Shown: positions 56,574-64,000 of the stretch, piece by piece
Position numbering within the stretch: the stretch's first letter is position 1
How the letters are laid out: each line of letters begins with the position of its first letter
NCBI RefSeq assembly: GCF_017745215.1
Contig: NZ_JAGHZV010000001.1
Location: 486,893-550,892, forward strand
DNA: 64,000 bases
Origin: Sphingomonas sp.
Lineage (GTDB): Bacteria; Pseudomonadota; Alphaproteobacteria; Sphingomonadales; Sphingomonadaceae
Direction of reading: 5' to 3'
Position numbers and translations under genes: made by a program
The notes under the pieces: generated by a model
What the model was told of the DNA's origin: nothing
Seen by the model: the letters and a program-made list of their open reading frames with translations, nothing else
Database searches by the model: none

Positions 56574-59264
56574 ATGATCGAGCCTTGGAAGCTCAGGAAG
56601 CAATTCGCTTTGTCCGGCGTGTCGCTGGCGGCCGCGATGCTGTGCGCGGCGGCACCGGCCTGGGCGCAGGACGCGAGCGGGCAGGGCGAGGCGCCGTCCC
56701 AGTCGCAAGCCGACAGTCCCGATACGACGGACAGCAACGAGATCGTCGTCACCGGATCGAGCATCCGCGGCGTGCCGCCAACGGGCTCGAACCTGATCAG
56801 CGTCACGCGCGAGGACGCCAAGACGATCGGTGCGAACACCACCGCCGGGCTGCTGGCCACCGTGCCCCAGCTCAACAGCTTCAACACCACGCCCCGGGCC
56901 AGCAGCGGCGGCGCAGGTTCGTTCGCGCCCGGCCTGCGCAGCCTGCCGGCGACGGCGACCTTGCCGCTGATGAACGGACACCGGCTCGTCGCGGCGAGCA
57001 CCAAGGAGACCAACCCCGATTATCCGGCGATTCCCGACCTTGCGATCGAGCGTCTCGAGATCGTCGCGGACGGCGCATCGGCGATCTATGGATCGGACGC
57101 GGTCGCGGGGGTGATCAACTTCATCACCCGCCAGCGGGCCTCCGGGCTGGAGACTTCGGTACGCTATGGCGTCGCCGACGATTACCACACCTTCAGCGCG
57201 AGCGGCCTGTTCGGCAAGGACTGGGGCAGCGGATCGATCGTCGCGGCCTATCAATACGCCGAGAACGGCAACATCACCGGTGGCGATCGCGACTTCCGCG
57301 TCGTGGATTTCCGGCCCTATGGCGGCGTCGATTCGCGCAGCACGGTCTGCCCGGCGGCGAACGTGGCGGTGAACACGACCGCCTATGCCATCTACTACGC
57401 CGCGCCAACGCTCGCGCCCAACACGCGCAACCTTTGCGACAATGGCGCGGTGACGGACATCGTTCCGAAAGCGCGGCTGCACAGCGGCTATCTCACGGCC
57501 CATCAGGACCTGAGCGACCGCGTCACCTTGTGGGGCGAGCTGCTCTATTCGGACCGCAAGGAAGTCGACCGGGCGCCGCCTCCACCGGGCGCGGGCGCTT
57601 CCGGCGGCGTGATCCTCTACAATATCCCCGGCTACTCGACGAACCCGTTCTTCAAGACGCCGCCGGGCAGCGGCGCCACGATCGAGTTCGTCCAGTTCCG
57701 CACCGACAATCTCTATGGTGCCGACCATATCGACAACCGGTTCCGGGTAAGGGCGGGCAATTCATCCGCCGGAGTTGACGCCAGGCTGACCGGCGACCTG
57801 AAGCTGAGCGTCTACGGCACGATGGATTGGGCGCGTAACGACGCCTATCTGCCCGCGATCAACCCCGCCGCGCTCGACGCGGCCGCCTCGGCCAGCACCG
57901 CCGCGACGGCGCTCGATCCGTTCGGCAACGGCACTGCGCCCGCGGTCGTGGCCAAGATCCTCGACTATGCCGGCGACCTGACCATCCACCAGCGCACCTA
58001 TCTGGGCGCCGCCAAGATCGACGGCCCGCTCGCCGATCTGCCCGGCGGGCAGCTCAAGATCGCAGTGGGCGGCGAATATCGGCACGAAGCCTTCCGGCAG
58101 CGCGGAATCTATGGCGGCAGCCAGGTGCCCGAGAGCCTCGATCGCAGCATCAAGTCGGCTTATGGCGAGCTGTTCGTGCCGATCTTCGGCGATGGCAATT
58201 CGGCGCCGCTGATGCGCAGCCTCGCCGTGTCGCTCTCGGCCCGCTACGACGATTACAGCGACTTCGGCTCGACGACCAATCCGAAGGTCGGGGTCAATTG
58301 GGAGCCGGTGCGCGGGTTCACGCTCCGCGGCACCTACGGCACTTCGTTCCGCGCCCCGGGGTTGCGCGACGTTGGGGCCACGGTCGGGGCCTATTATTTC
58401 AACGCGGCCGCGATCGCCGGCAGCGTCCTGCGCGATCCGACGCGCGGCGCAGCGCAGGTCGACACCGTCGTGCTCTACGGCGGCAATCGCGGCCTGCAGC
58501 CCGAAAAGGCCCGGACCTGGTCGATCGGCGCCGATCTCCACCCGGTCTTCGCACCGAACCTGCGCGCGAGCCTGACCTTCTACGACATCCACTATACCGA
58601 CGTGATCGGCACGCCGGGGGGCAGCGTCGCGTTCACCGACCCGACCTTCGCCTCGGTCGTGTTCCGCAATCCCACCACTGCCCAGCTCAACGGCCTTCTG
58701 TCGATCGCGGTGCCGGTGAATTTCGCCGCGGGCGCGCTTCCCCCGATCGGAAACCTGCTCGACTTCCGCCAGGGCAATTTCGGGGTGCGCAACACCAACG
58801 GCCTGGATTTCGACATCAATTATCGCCAGCCGACCAGCTTCGGCTGGGTCTTCGCCGATCTGGCCGGCAACTACATCCTCAAATACGATACGCAGCTTTC
58901 GTCGACCTCCGCGGTGTCGAACCAGCTCGACCTCGGCGTCCCGAAGGCGACGATGCGCGGAACGCTGGGCACGCAGGTCGGCCGGGTGACGGCCGTCGGC
59001 TTCGTCAACTACCGTCACGGCGTCACGGGCCTCTACGCCACGCCCACCGGCACCGCCACCTACAGCGCCGGTTCCTACACGACGGTCGACCTGCGCCTGT
59101 CGGTGAAGCTGCCGGATACCGGCCCCGCCAAGGGAACCGAGCTGTCGTTCCAGGTGAACGACGTGTTCGATCAGAGGCCGCCGTTCTTCCCGGCGACGGA
59201 CGGCATCGGCGGAAGCTACAATCTCGGCCGGTACGTGGCAGTCGGCCTGCGGACCAACTTCTGA
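56574..59264 (+). CDS. Large TonB-dependent receptor
   Basis: 896 aa from ATG 56574 (GGGAGGATGTC upstream). Signal peptide to about residue 32 (AWAQ), a Gln/Asp/Ser-rich linker and the plug with NEIVVTGSSIRGVPPTGSNLISV, ending in ERLEIVADGASAIYGSDAVAGVINFITR. This is the subclass with VTGSxIRG and ADGASAIYGSDAVAGVIN, usually linked to large or polymeric substrates such as oligosaccharides or peptides. The barrel closes with VGLRTNF. Followed by a perfect hairpin and then the ligase-MFS-esterase genes. Its real ligand is not clear from sequence. Confidence 0.92.
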   Translation: MIEPWKLRKQFALSGVSLAAAMLCAAAPAWAQDASGQGEAPSQSQADSPDTTDSNEIVVTGSSIRGVPPTGSNLISVTREDAKTIGANTTAGLLATVPQLNSFNTTPRASSGGAGSFAPGLRSLPATATLPLMNGHRLVAASTKETNPDYPAIPDLAIERLEIVADGASAIYGSDAVAGVINFITRQRASGLETSVRYGVADDYHTFSASGLFGKDWGSGSIVAAYQYAENGNITGGDRDFRVVDFRPYGGVDSRSTVCPAANVAVNTTAYAIYYAAPTLAPNTRNLCDNGAVTDIVPKARLHSGYLTAHQDLSDRVTLWGELLYSDRKEVDRAPPPPGAGASGGVILYNIPGYSTNPFFKTPPGSGATIEFVQFRTDNLYGADHIDNRFRVRAGNSSAGVDARLTGDLKLSVYGTMDWARNDAYLPAINPAALDAAASASTAATALDPFGNGTAPAVVAKILDYAGDLTIHQRTYLGAAKIDGPLADLPGGQLKIAVGGEYRHEAFRQRGIYGGSQVPESLDRSIKSAYGELFVPIFGDGNSAPLMRSLAVSLSARYDDYSDFGSTTNPKVGVNWEPVRGFTLRGTYGTSFRAPGLRDVGATVGAYYFNAAAIAGSVLRDPTRGAAQVDTVVLYGGNRGLQPEKARTWSIGADLHPVFAPNLRASLTFYDIHYTDVIGTPGGSVAFTDPTFASVVFRNPTTAQLNGLLSIAVPVNFAAGALPPIGNLLDFRQGNFGVRNTNGLDFDINYRQPTSFGWVFADLAGNYILKYDTQLSSTSAVSNQLDLGVPKATMRGTLGTQVGRVTAVGFVNYRHGVTGLYATPTGTATYSAGSYTTVDLRLSVKLPDTGPAKGTELSFQVNDVFDQRPPFFPATDGIGGSYNLGRYVAVGLRTNF

Positions 59265-59280
59265 TCTCGCCAATGCAATC

Positions 59281-59308
59281 GCTGCGGGAGAGGCGCTTCT
59301 CCCGCAGC
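59281..59308 (+). terminator. Hairpin after the large TonB receptor
   Basis: Perfect 11-bp stem (59281-59291 / 59298-59308), six-base loop, no T run. It may separate the receptor from the ligase operon or protect the mRNA 3' end. Confidence 0.55.
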
Positions 59309-59339
59309 ACCCCTCCAACGACTGGTTAGTGTTTCCCAG

Positions 59340-60938
59340 ATGCAGGCTTACCCGCTGACACTCGACAAATTCCTCGACCATGCCGCCAAGTGGCATGGCG
59401 CCGCCGAGATCGTCACTGCCGCGCGCGGGACGGTCACCGGGCGGATCGGTTATGCCGACGTGCGCGCGCGCAGCAACCGCTTGTCGGGCGCCCTGCTCGC
59501 GCTCGGACTGCGCACGGGCGACCGGGTGGGCACGCTGGCATGGAACACCCAGCACCATCTCGAGCTCTACTACGCCACGATGAACGCGGGCCTGGTCTGC
59601 CACACGCTCAACCCGCGGCTGACGCCCGCGCACCTCGCCGCGATCGTCAACGAAGCCTCCGACCGTGTGCTCGCGATTGCCGCAAGCCTCACCGGGATGC
59701 TCGCCGAACTGCTGCCGCTCTGCCCGACAATCGAGCGCGTGATCGTGCTCGACGAGGCCGTCGATACCGCCGCGCTGGCGGTGCCGGTCGATGGCCTGGA
59801 CGCGCTCGTCGCGAAGCACGGCGCGGCGGTGGAATGGGGTGGCTTCCCCGAGGACGCGCCCGCAGGCCTCTGCTTCACTTCGGGAACGACGGGGCGGCCC
59901 AAGGGCGTGACCTTCACGCACCGCTCGAACTATCTCCACACGCTGATGTCGATCCAGCCCGACGTCTATTGCCTCTCGGCGCGTGAGCGGATCCTCGTCG
60001 CGATCCCGATGTTCCATGCCAACGCCTGGGGGTTGCCCTTTTCGGCGCCCGCGGTCGGTGCCAGCCTGATCCTTCCCGGCCGCGACCTCGACGGCGCCAG
60101 CCTCGCCGCGCTGATCCGCGACGAGCAGGTGACCGTGGCCTGTGGCGTCCAGACCGTCTGGCTGGGCCTGCTCGACCACCTCGACGCTACCGGCGGCGAA
60201 GTGCCCAGCCTCGAGAGGGTGATCATCGGCGGATCGAAATGCCCTGACGCGCTGATCCAGCGCCTTGAGACGCGCCTGGGCGTCCGCGTCCAGACGAGCT
60301 GGGGGATGACCGAGATGTCGCCGATCGGGACCGTCGAATCGCCGCTGCTTCCGCCCGCCGCCGAGCGCGCCTCGGGCCGCCCGCCGATTGGTGTCGACCT
60401 CAAGCTCACCGATGCCGAGGGCACGAGGCTCCCCGAGCAGCGCGGCACCGTCGGCCATCTCAAGGTCAAGGGCGCCTCGGTGATCGACCGCTATTACAAC
60501 GCCGAGGCGAGCGCGCTTGACGGCGAAGGCTATTTCGACACCGGCGACCTCGCCACGATCGACGAAAGCGGCTCGCTCACGATCTGCGGCCGCTCGAAGG
60601 ACCTGATCAAATCGGGCGGCGAATGGATCAACCCCGCGGAGATCGAGGAAATCGTCGGCCGCGATCCGCGCGTGGCGCAGGTCGCGGTGATCGGTAAGCC
60701 GCATCCCAAATGGGGCGAGCGGCCGGTGCTCGTCGTCGAGCTGCGCCGCGACGAAGATGCCGACGGACGGGCGTTGATCAAGGCGCTGAAGGGGCGGATC
60801 GCCGACTGGTGGCTGCCCGACGAGATCGTCGCCCTCCCGCGCATGCCGCTCGCCGCGACCGGCAAGATCGACAAGGTCCGCCTGCGCGCGGACTATGAGA
60901 GCGGCGCGCTCGCCGCGCATGTGACGGCGCGGGGCTGA
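59340..60938 (+). CDS. Acyl-CoA synthetase (medium/long-chain AMP-binding family)
   Basis: 532 aa. ATP loop CFTSGTTGRPKGVTFTHR near residue 181, FHANAWGLPFSAPAVGA, TSWGMTEMSPIGT, YFDTGDLATIDESGSLTICGRSKDLIKSGGEWINPAEIE and the C-terminal Lys in LAATGKIDKVRLR. The WINPAEIE and FHANAWG motifs fit the fatty acid/medium-chain ligases. It activates a carboxylate with ATP and CoA. One base separates its stop from the MFS start. A second ligase at 47463 is distinct (different ATP-loop). Confidence 0.92.
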   Translation: MQAYPLTLDKFLDHAAKWHGAAEIVTAARGTVTGRIGYADVRARSNRLSGALLALGLRTGDRVGTLAWNTQHHLELYYATMNAGLVCHTLNPRLTPAHLAAIVNEASDRVLAIAASLTGMLAELLPLCPTIERVIVLDEAVDTAALAVPVDGLDALVAKHGAAVEWGGFPEDAPAGLCFTSGTTGRPKGVTFTHRSNYLHTLMSIQPDVYCLSARERILVAIPMFHANAWGLPFSAPAVGASLILPGRDLDGASLAALIRDEQVTVACGVQTVWLGLLDHLDATGGEVPSLERVIIGGSKCPDALIQRLETRLGVRVQTSWGMTEMSPIGTVESPLLPPAAERASGRPPIGVDLKLTDAEGTRLPEQRGTVGHLKVKGASVIDRYYNAEASALDGEGYFDTGDLATIDESGSLTICGRSKDLIKSGGEWINPAEIEEIVGRDPRVAQVAVIGKPHPKWGERPVLVVELRRDEDADGRALIKALKGRIADWWLPDEIVALPRMPLAATGKIDKVRLRADYESGALAAHVTARG

Positions 60939-60939
60939 G

Positions 60940-62214
60940 ATGGTGCGCAACTCCGCCTCCCCCGCGCGCGGCGGGCTCGTGCTCGGCATGCTGTGCTTCG
61001 TCTATGTGCTCAACTTCCTCGACCGCCAGCTGATCTCGATTCTCGCAAAGCCGATCCAGGACACGCTGCACATCTCGGACAGCCAGCTCGGGCGGATCAC
61101 CGGCCTCTATTTCGCGCTCTTCTATTGCTTCATCGCGATCCCCGTCGGTTGGCTGGCCGACCGCACCAACCGCGTGACGGTGCTTTCGGTCGCCTGCGCG
61201 CTTTGGAGCGGCGCGACCGCGGCGTGCGGGCTGGCGAACAATTACGCGCAGCTCGTCGTCGCGCGCATGGCAGTGGGCGTAGGCGAGGCGGGCGGGGTGC
61301 CGCCCTCCTATGCGATCATCTCGGACTATTTCCCGCGCGAGCGGCGCGGCACCGCGCTGGCGATCTTCAACCTGGGTCCGCCGCTCGGCTCGGCGCTGGG
61401 CGTAGCGATGGGCGCGTCGCTCGCGGCGGCGTTCAACTGGCGCGTCCCCTTCTACGTCATCGGCGGCGTCGGCGTGGCGACCGCGCTGATCGTCTACCTG
61501 CTGGTCGACGAGCCCGAGCGCGGCGGGCGCGATCAGGAGCCGGCCGCAGAGGCGCCGAGGGTTGGCTTCTTCGCGGTGATCGCCCGCTTCTTCGCCAATC
61601 CGATCCTGAGCCTCGCCGCGCTGGCGAGCGGGGCCGCGAACTTCATCACTTATGGCCTGAGCAACTTCGCGACGCTGTTCCTGATGCGCGAAAAGGGCAT
61701 GGCGCTTGGCGAAGTCGCGATCTGGTACGCCCTTGTCGTCGGCATCGGGATGAGCGCGGGCATCTACGCATCGGGCCGGCTGATCGATCGGTTCGCCGCG
61801 CGCAGCAAGGCCGCGCATGCCAGCATCCCGGCGCTGTCGCTGCTGCTCGCGCTGCCCTTCTTCGTCGCCTTTGTCTGGGCGCCGGGCTGGAAACTGGCGA
61901 TCCTCTTCCTGATCGGCCCCACCTTCCTCAACTCCTTCTTCCTGCCCGCCACGGTCGCCTTCGTCCAGAACGAGGTCCGGCCCGACCAGCGCGTGATCTC
62001 GGGCGCACTGCTCCTTCTGGTGATGAACCTCATCGGGCTAGGGCTGGGGCCGACCTATGTCGGCATGGCGAGCGACTTCTTCCGGCCTGCGCACGGCGCC
62101 CATGCGCTCCAGACCGCGCTGTATGCGCTCGCGCCGATGTACCTCATTGCCGCCCTGCTCTTCTTCGCACTCGCCCGCATGATCCGACGCCACGAACAAG
62201 GAACCCCGCGATGA
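60940..62214 (+). CDS. MFS transporter (spinster-like)
   Basis: 424 aa, 12 helices. LNFLDRQLISILAKPIQDTLHISD and AIPVGWLADRTNRVTVL, then VGEAGGVPPSYAIISDYFPRERRG and ALAIFNLGPPLGSALGV. Same subfamily as the carrier at 45906-47252. Its stop overlaps the start of the esterase (ATGA). Probably takes up the acid or ester handled by the ligase and esterase. An apparent long reading frame running from this region into the esterase is a shadow frame and not a fusion. Confidence 0.88.
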   Translation: MVRNSASPARGGLVLGMLCFVYVLNFLDRQLISILAKPIQDTLHISDSQLGRITGLYFALFYCFIAIPVGWLADRTNRVTVLSVACALWSGATAACGLANNYAQLVVARMAVGVGEAGGVPPSYAIISDYFPRERRGTALAIFNLGPPLGSALGVAMGASLAAAFNWRVPFYVIGGVGVATALIVYLLVDEPERGGRDQEPAAEAPRVGFFAVIARFFANPILSLAALASGAANFITYGLSNFATLFLMREKGMALGEVAIWYALVVGIGMSAGIYASGRLIDRFAARSKAAHASIPALSLLLALPFFVAFVWAPGWKLAILFLIGPTFLNSFFLPATVAFVQNEVRPDQRVISGALLLLVMNLIGLGLGPTYVGMASDFFRPAHGAHALQTALYALAPMYLIAALLFFALARMIRRHEQGTPR

Positions 62215-63860
62215 AATTCCCGATCAGCCTCGCCGGCGCCCTGGCGCTGCTCCTCGCTTCGGCCGGTGCCGCGGCGGCACAGGACGCTGGCCCCGTCGTG
62301 CGCGCGCCGGCGGGCGCCGTGAGGGGCGTGCGCGAGGACGCCGCCGAAGTGTTCCGCAACATCCCCTATGCCGCGCCGCCGATCGGCCCGCACCGCTGGC
62401 AGCCGCCGCAGCCGATGCCGCGCTGGACCGGCGTGCGCGCGGCGCAGGCGCCGGGTGTCGCCTGCATGCAGCCCGTGATGGCCGCGGGACCCTATGACCG
62501 CGGCAAGCAGGCGATGAGCGAGGATTGCCTCACGCTCGACGTTACCATGCCCGCGCATGCCCGCAACGCGCCGGTGATGGTGTGGATTCACGGCGGCACG
62601 CTGATCTGGGGCACCGGCCATTCCAAGATGTACGACGGGCGCGAATTCGCGAAGCGCGGCATCATCCTCGTCTCGATCAACTACCGGCTGGGCGTGCTCG
62701 GCTATCTCGCGCATCCCGAGCTCAGCCGCGAATCGAAGGACGGCGTCTCGGGCAACTACGGCCTGCTCGACCAGATCGCGGCGCTGCGCTGGGTGCGGCG
62801 GAACATCGCGTCGTTCGGCGGCAACGCCCGCAACGTCACGATCTTCGGCGAATCGGCTGGTGCGCTCAGCGTCGAATATCTGCTCGCTTCGCCGGTCGCG
62901 CGCGGGACCTTCGACAAGGCGATCATCCAAAGCGGCTACGCCTTCACCATGCCCGAGCTGCGGACCGCGCATTATGAGGAACAGTCCGCCGAAGGCATCG
63001 GGGCGGCACTGGCGACCAAGCTGGGGGCGCCGGACATCGCGGCGCTGCGGGCGATGGACGCGGGCAAGCTGGTCGATGCCGTCGCGGCGGCCGGCTACGC
63101 GCCCTATGGCACGATCGACGGCAAGATCCTGAAGCGCCAGCTGGTCGACACCTTCGATCGCGGCGAACAGGCGCCTGTTCCCTTGGTCGCGGGGTTCAAC
63201 AGCGGCGAGATCCGCAGCCTGCGCTTCCTGCTGCCGCCGATGCCGGCCGACGCTGACGCCTACACTCGCGAGGTCCGCGCGCGCTACGGCGACCTGGCCG
63301 ACGCGTATCTCCGCCTCTACCCTGCACAGGACTTCGAGCGGACCCTGCTCGCCACCACGCGCGACGTGGTGTTCGGCTGGGCCTCGGAGCGGCTCGTGCG
63401 CAAGCAGGCGGCGATCGGCCAGCGGTCCTACCTTTATTATTTCGACCACAGCTATCCGAGCGCCGATGCGGCGAACCTCACCGGCTTCCACGCCAGCGAA
63501 GTGCCCTTCGTCTTCGGGACGCTCGACGGCACGCCCGCTTACTGGCCGGCGATCCCCCGCACGCCCGAGCAGCGCGGGCTTTCCGGCGCGATGCTCGACT
63601 ATTGGACCAGCTTCGCGCGCACCGGCTCGCCGAAGAGCGCCGGCGGGCCCGATTGGGAAGCCTTTGCGCCGAACGAGACGGCGATGCGCTTCGCCGACGC
63701 CCCGGAGCTGGCGCGGCACTTCATGCCCGGCATGTACGCGCTCCACGAGGAAGCGATGTGCCGGCGCCGGGCGAGCGGGACGCAGTCGTGGACCTGGCGC
63801 TCGGGCAGCACCGCGCCTGTCCTTCCCACGGCGGTGCCGCAGTGCGCAGCCGGGCGCTGA
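62211..63860 (+). CDS. Type-B carboxylesterase, secreted
   Basis: 549 aa with a signal peptide (FPISLAGALALLLASAGAAAAQ). Family marks: FRNIPYAAPPIGPHRWQPP, the SEDCLTLDV Cys motif, VWIHGGTLIWG oxyanion loop, FGESAGALSVEYLLASP (Ser near residue 218), GFNSGEIRS and GFHASEVPFVFG (His). Acts in the periplasm or outside on carboxylic esters. Last gene of the ligase-MFS-esterase operon; so the ester is split and the acid imported and activated to CoA. The native ester is unknown. Confidence 0.92.
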   Translation: MKFPISLAGALALLLASAGAAAAQDAGPVVRAPAGAVRGVREDAAEVFRNIPYAAPPIGPHRWQPPQPMPRWTGVRAAQAPGVACMQPVMAAGPYDRGKQAMSEDCLTLDVTMPAHARNAPVMVWIHGGTLIWGTGHSKMYDGREFAKRGIILVSINYRLGVLGYLAHPELSRESKDGVSGNYGLLDQIAALRWVRRNIASFGGNARNVTIFGESAGALSVEYLLASPVARGTFDKAIIQSGYAFTMPELRTAHYEEQSAEGIGAALATKLGAPDIAALRAMDAGKLVDAVAAAGYAPYGTIDGKILKRQLVDTFDRGEQAPVPLVAGFNSGEIRSLRFLLPPMPADADAYTREVRARYGDLADAYLRLYPAQDFERTLLATTRDVVFGWASERLVRKQAAIGQRSYLYYFDHSYPSADAANLTGFHASEVPFVFGTLDGTPAYWPAIPRTPEQRGLSGAMLDYWTSFARTGSPKSAGGPDWEAFAPNETAMRFADAPELARHFMPGMYALHEEAMCRRRASGTQSWTWRSGSTAPVLPTAVPQCAAGR

Positions 63861-63888
63861 CCGCACCGGGGTTTCGGGCGACTAGGTG

Positions 63889-64000
63889 TTTGATCCCGCA
63901 GTGTGGTGGTACGTTTGACCATCACGCATGGTGGGAGGAGCTATGGGTCAGGTTCTACACGGGAGCGCCCGCACGACTGAGGCAGTCCGTCGAGCGATAC
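63889..64000 (+). mobile_element. Left end of an insertion sequence, cut by the window
   Basis: About 30 bases after the esterase stop the sequence changes to a stretch starting TGTTTGATCCCGCAGTGTGG, a plausible terminal repeat, followed by a transposase start. Only one end is visible, so no matching repeat or target duplication can be checked. The lower-quality match of base use to neighbours supports transfer. Confidence 0.6.
63943..64000 (+). CDS. IS481-family-like transposase, N-terminus only
   Basis: Only 19 residues before the right edge: MGQVLHGSARTTEAVRRAI. From memory this is the usual beginning of an IS481-type transposase with an N-terminal helix-turn-helix, preceded by GGGAGGAG. 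Too short to prove family or integrity. Confidence 0.65.
   Translation, partial: MGQVLHGSARTTEAVRRAI

Noticed and set aside
60993..63860. A 955-residue frame that seems to fuse an upstream protein to the carboxylesterase
   Set aside because: The first ~400 residues are the MFS gene read out of frame; the esterase has its own signal peptide and start at 62211.
1..64000. CRISPR array, tRNA or rRNA genes
   Set aside because: I saw no regularly spaced repeats, no tRNA-like cloverleaf sequences and no rRNA segments; the AAAGGAGGTGG near 44.6 kb is a ribosome site and not a 16S end.

Overview
The window is GC-rich throughout and very densely coded. Its gene content points to an alphaproteobacterium of the Sphingomonas group: four TonB-dependent receptors, several MFS carriers, a membrane PQQ glucose dehydrogenase, a GH68 sucrase without a signal peptide as in Zymomonas, and two acyl-CoA ligase catabolic modules. 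This placement is inference from gene content; no rRNA or other marker is present.

Region 1 (1-14.0 kb) is a sugar-utilisation locus: two SGNH esterases, a TonB receptor, a ceramidase-family hydrolase, two HSL-type alpha/beta hydrolases, a Gfo/Idh/MocA oxidoreductase, a ROK fructokinase, a GH68 sucrase, a LacI regulator and an MFS carrier. Six copies of a near-identical 12-bp palindrome, GCAATCGATTGC (two end in T), lie at the promoters of essentially every transcription unit. They are the likely operators of the local LacI protein. A sucrase and fructokinase together with five esterase-like enzymes suggests use of acylated sucrose or fructooligosaccharide. Region 2 (14.0-24.3 kb) looks like general stress and envelope functions: a structured intergenic segment, a Gln-rich small protein, gcd with a DUF3175 gene, a YetF/GH130/SDR operon, a small basic protein, a toroid-like hydrolase with hemerythrin, and an ATP-dependent DNA ligase. 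PhoD follows (24.6-26.7 kb).

Region 3 (26.7-31.9 kb) is a RiPP locus of lasso-peptide type. It holds a 56-aa precursor, an asparagine-synthase-like cyclase, a stand-alone PqqD (RRE) protein, an HPr-kinase-like enzyme, a sulfotransferase and an unrecognised Cys-containing protein. No leader peptidase (B2), transporter or isopeptidase is visible. Region 4 (32.0-36.5 kb) is a three-gene operon: TonB receptor, reductive-dehalogenase/QueG-like Fe-S protein and MFS carrier. A class 3 lipase is divergent to it. Region 5 (38.3-44.3 kb) is a signalling operon: a very large CHASE3-GAF-histidine kinase with three receiver domains, CheR, CheB and a response-regulator kinase.

Region 6 (44.7-54.6 kb) is a catabolic cluster: thiolase, two MFS/AMP-ligase divergent units, a carboxymuconolactone-decarboxylase-like protein, TetR, an MBL hydrolase, an FAH-family hydrolase and a TonB receptor. 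Four TGGACRnnYGTCCA-like palindromes mark its promoters and probably form the TetR regulon. Region 7 (54.7-63.9 kb) holds a helical phasin-like protein, an AraC regulator, a large TonB receptor, a second acyl-CoA ligase/MFS pair and a type-B carboxylesterase, consistent with uptake and hydrolysis of an ester and CoA activation of the released acid. The last ~110 bases are the start of an insertion sequence with an IS481-like transposase, cut by the window edge.
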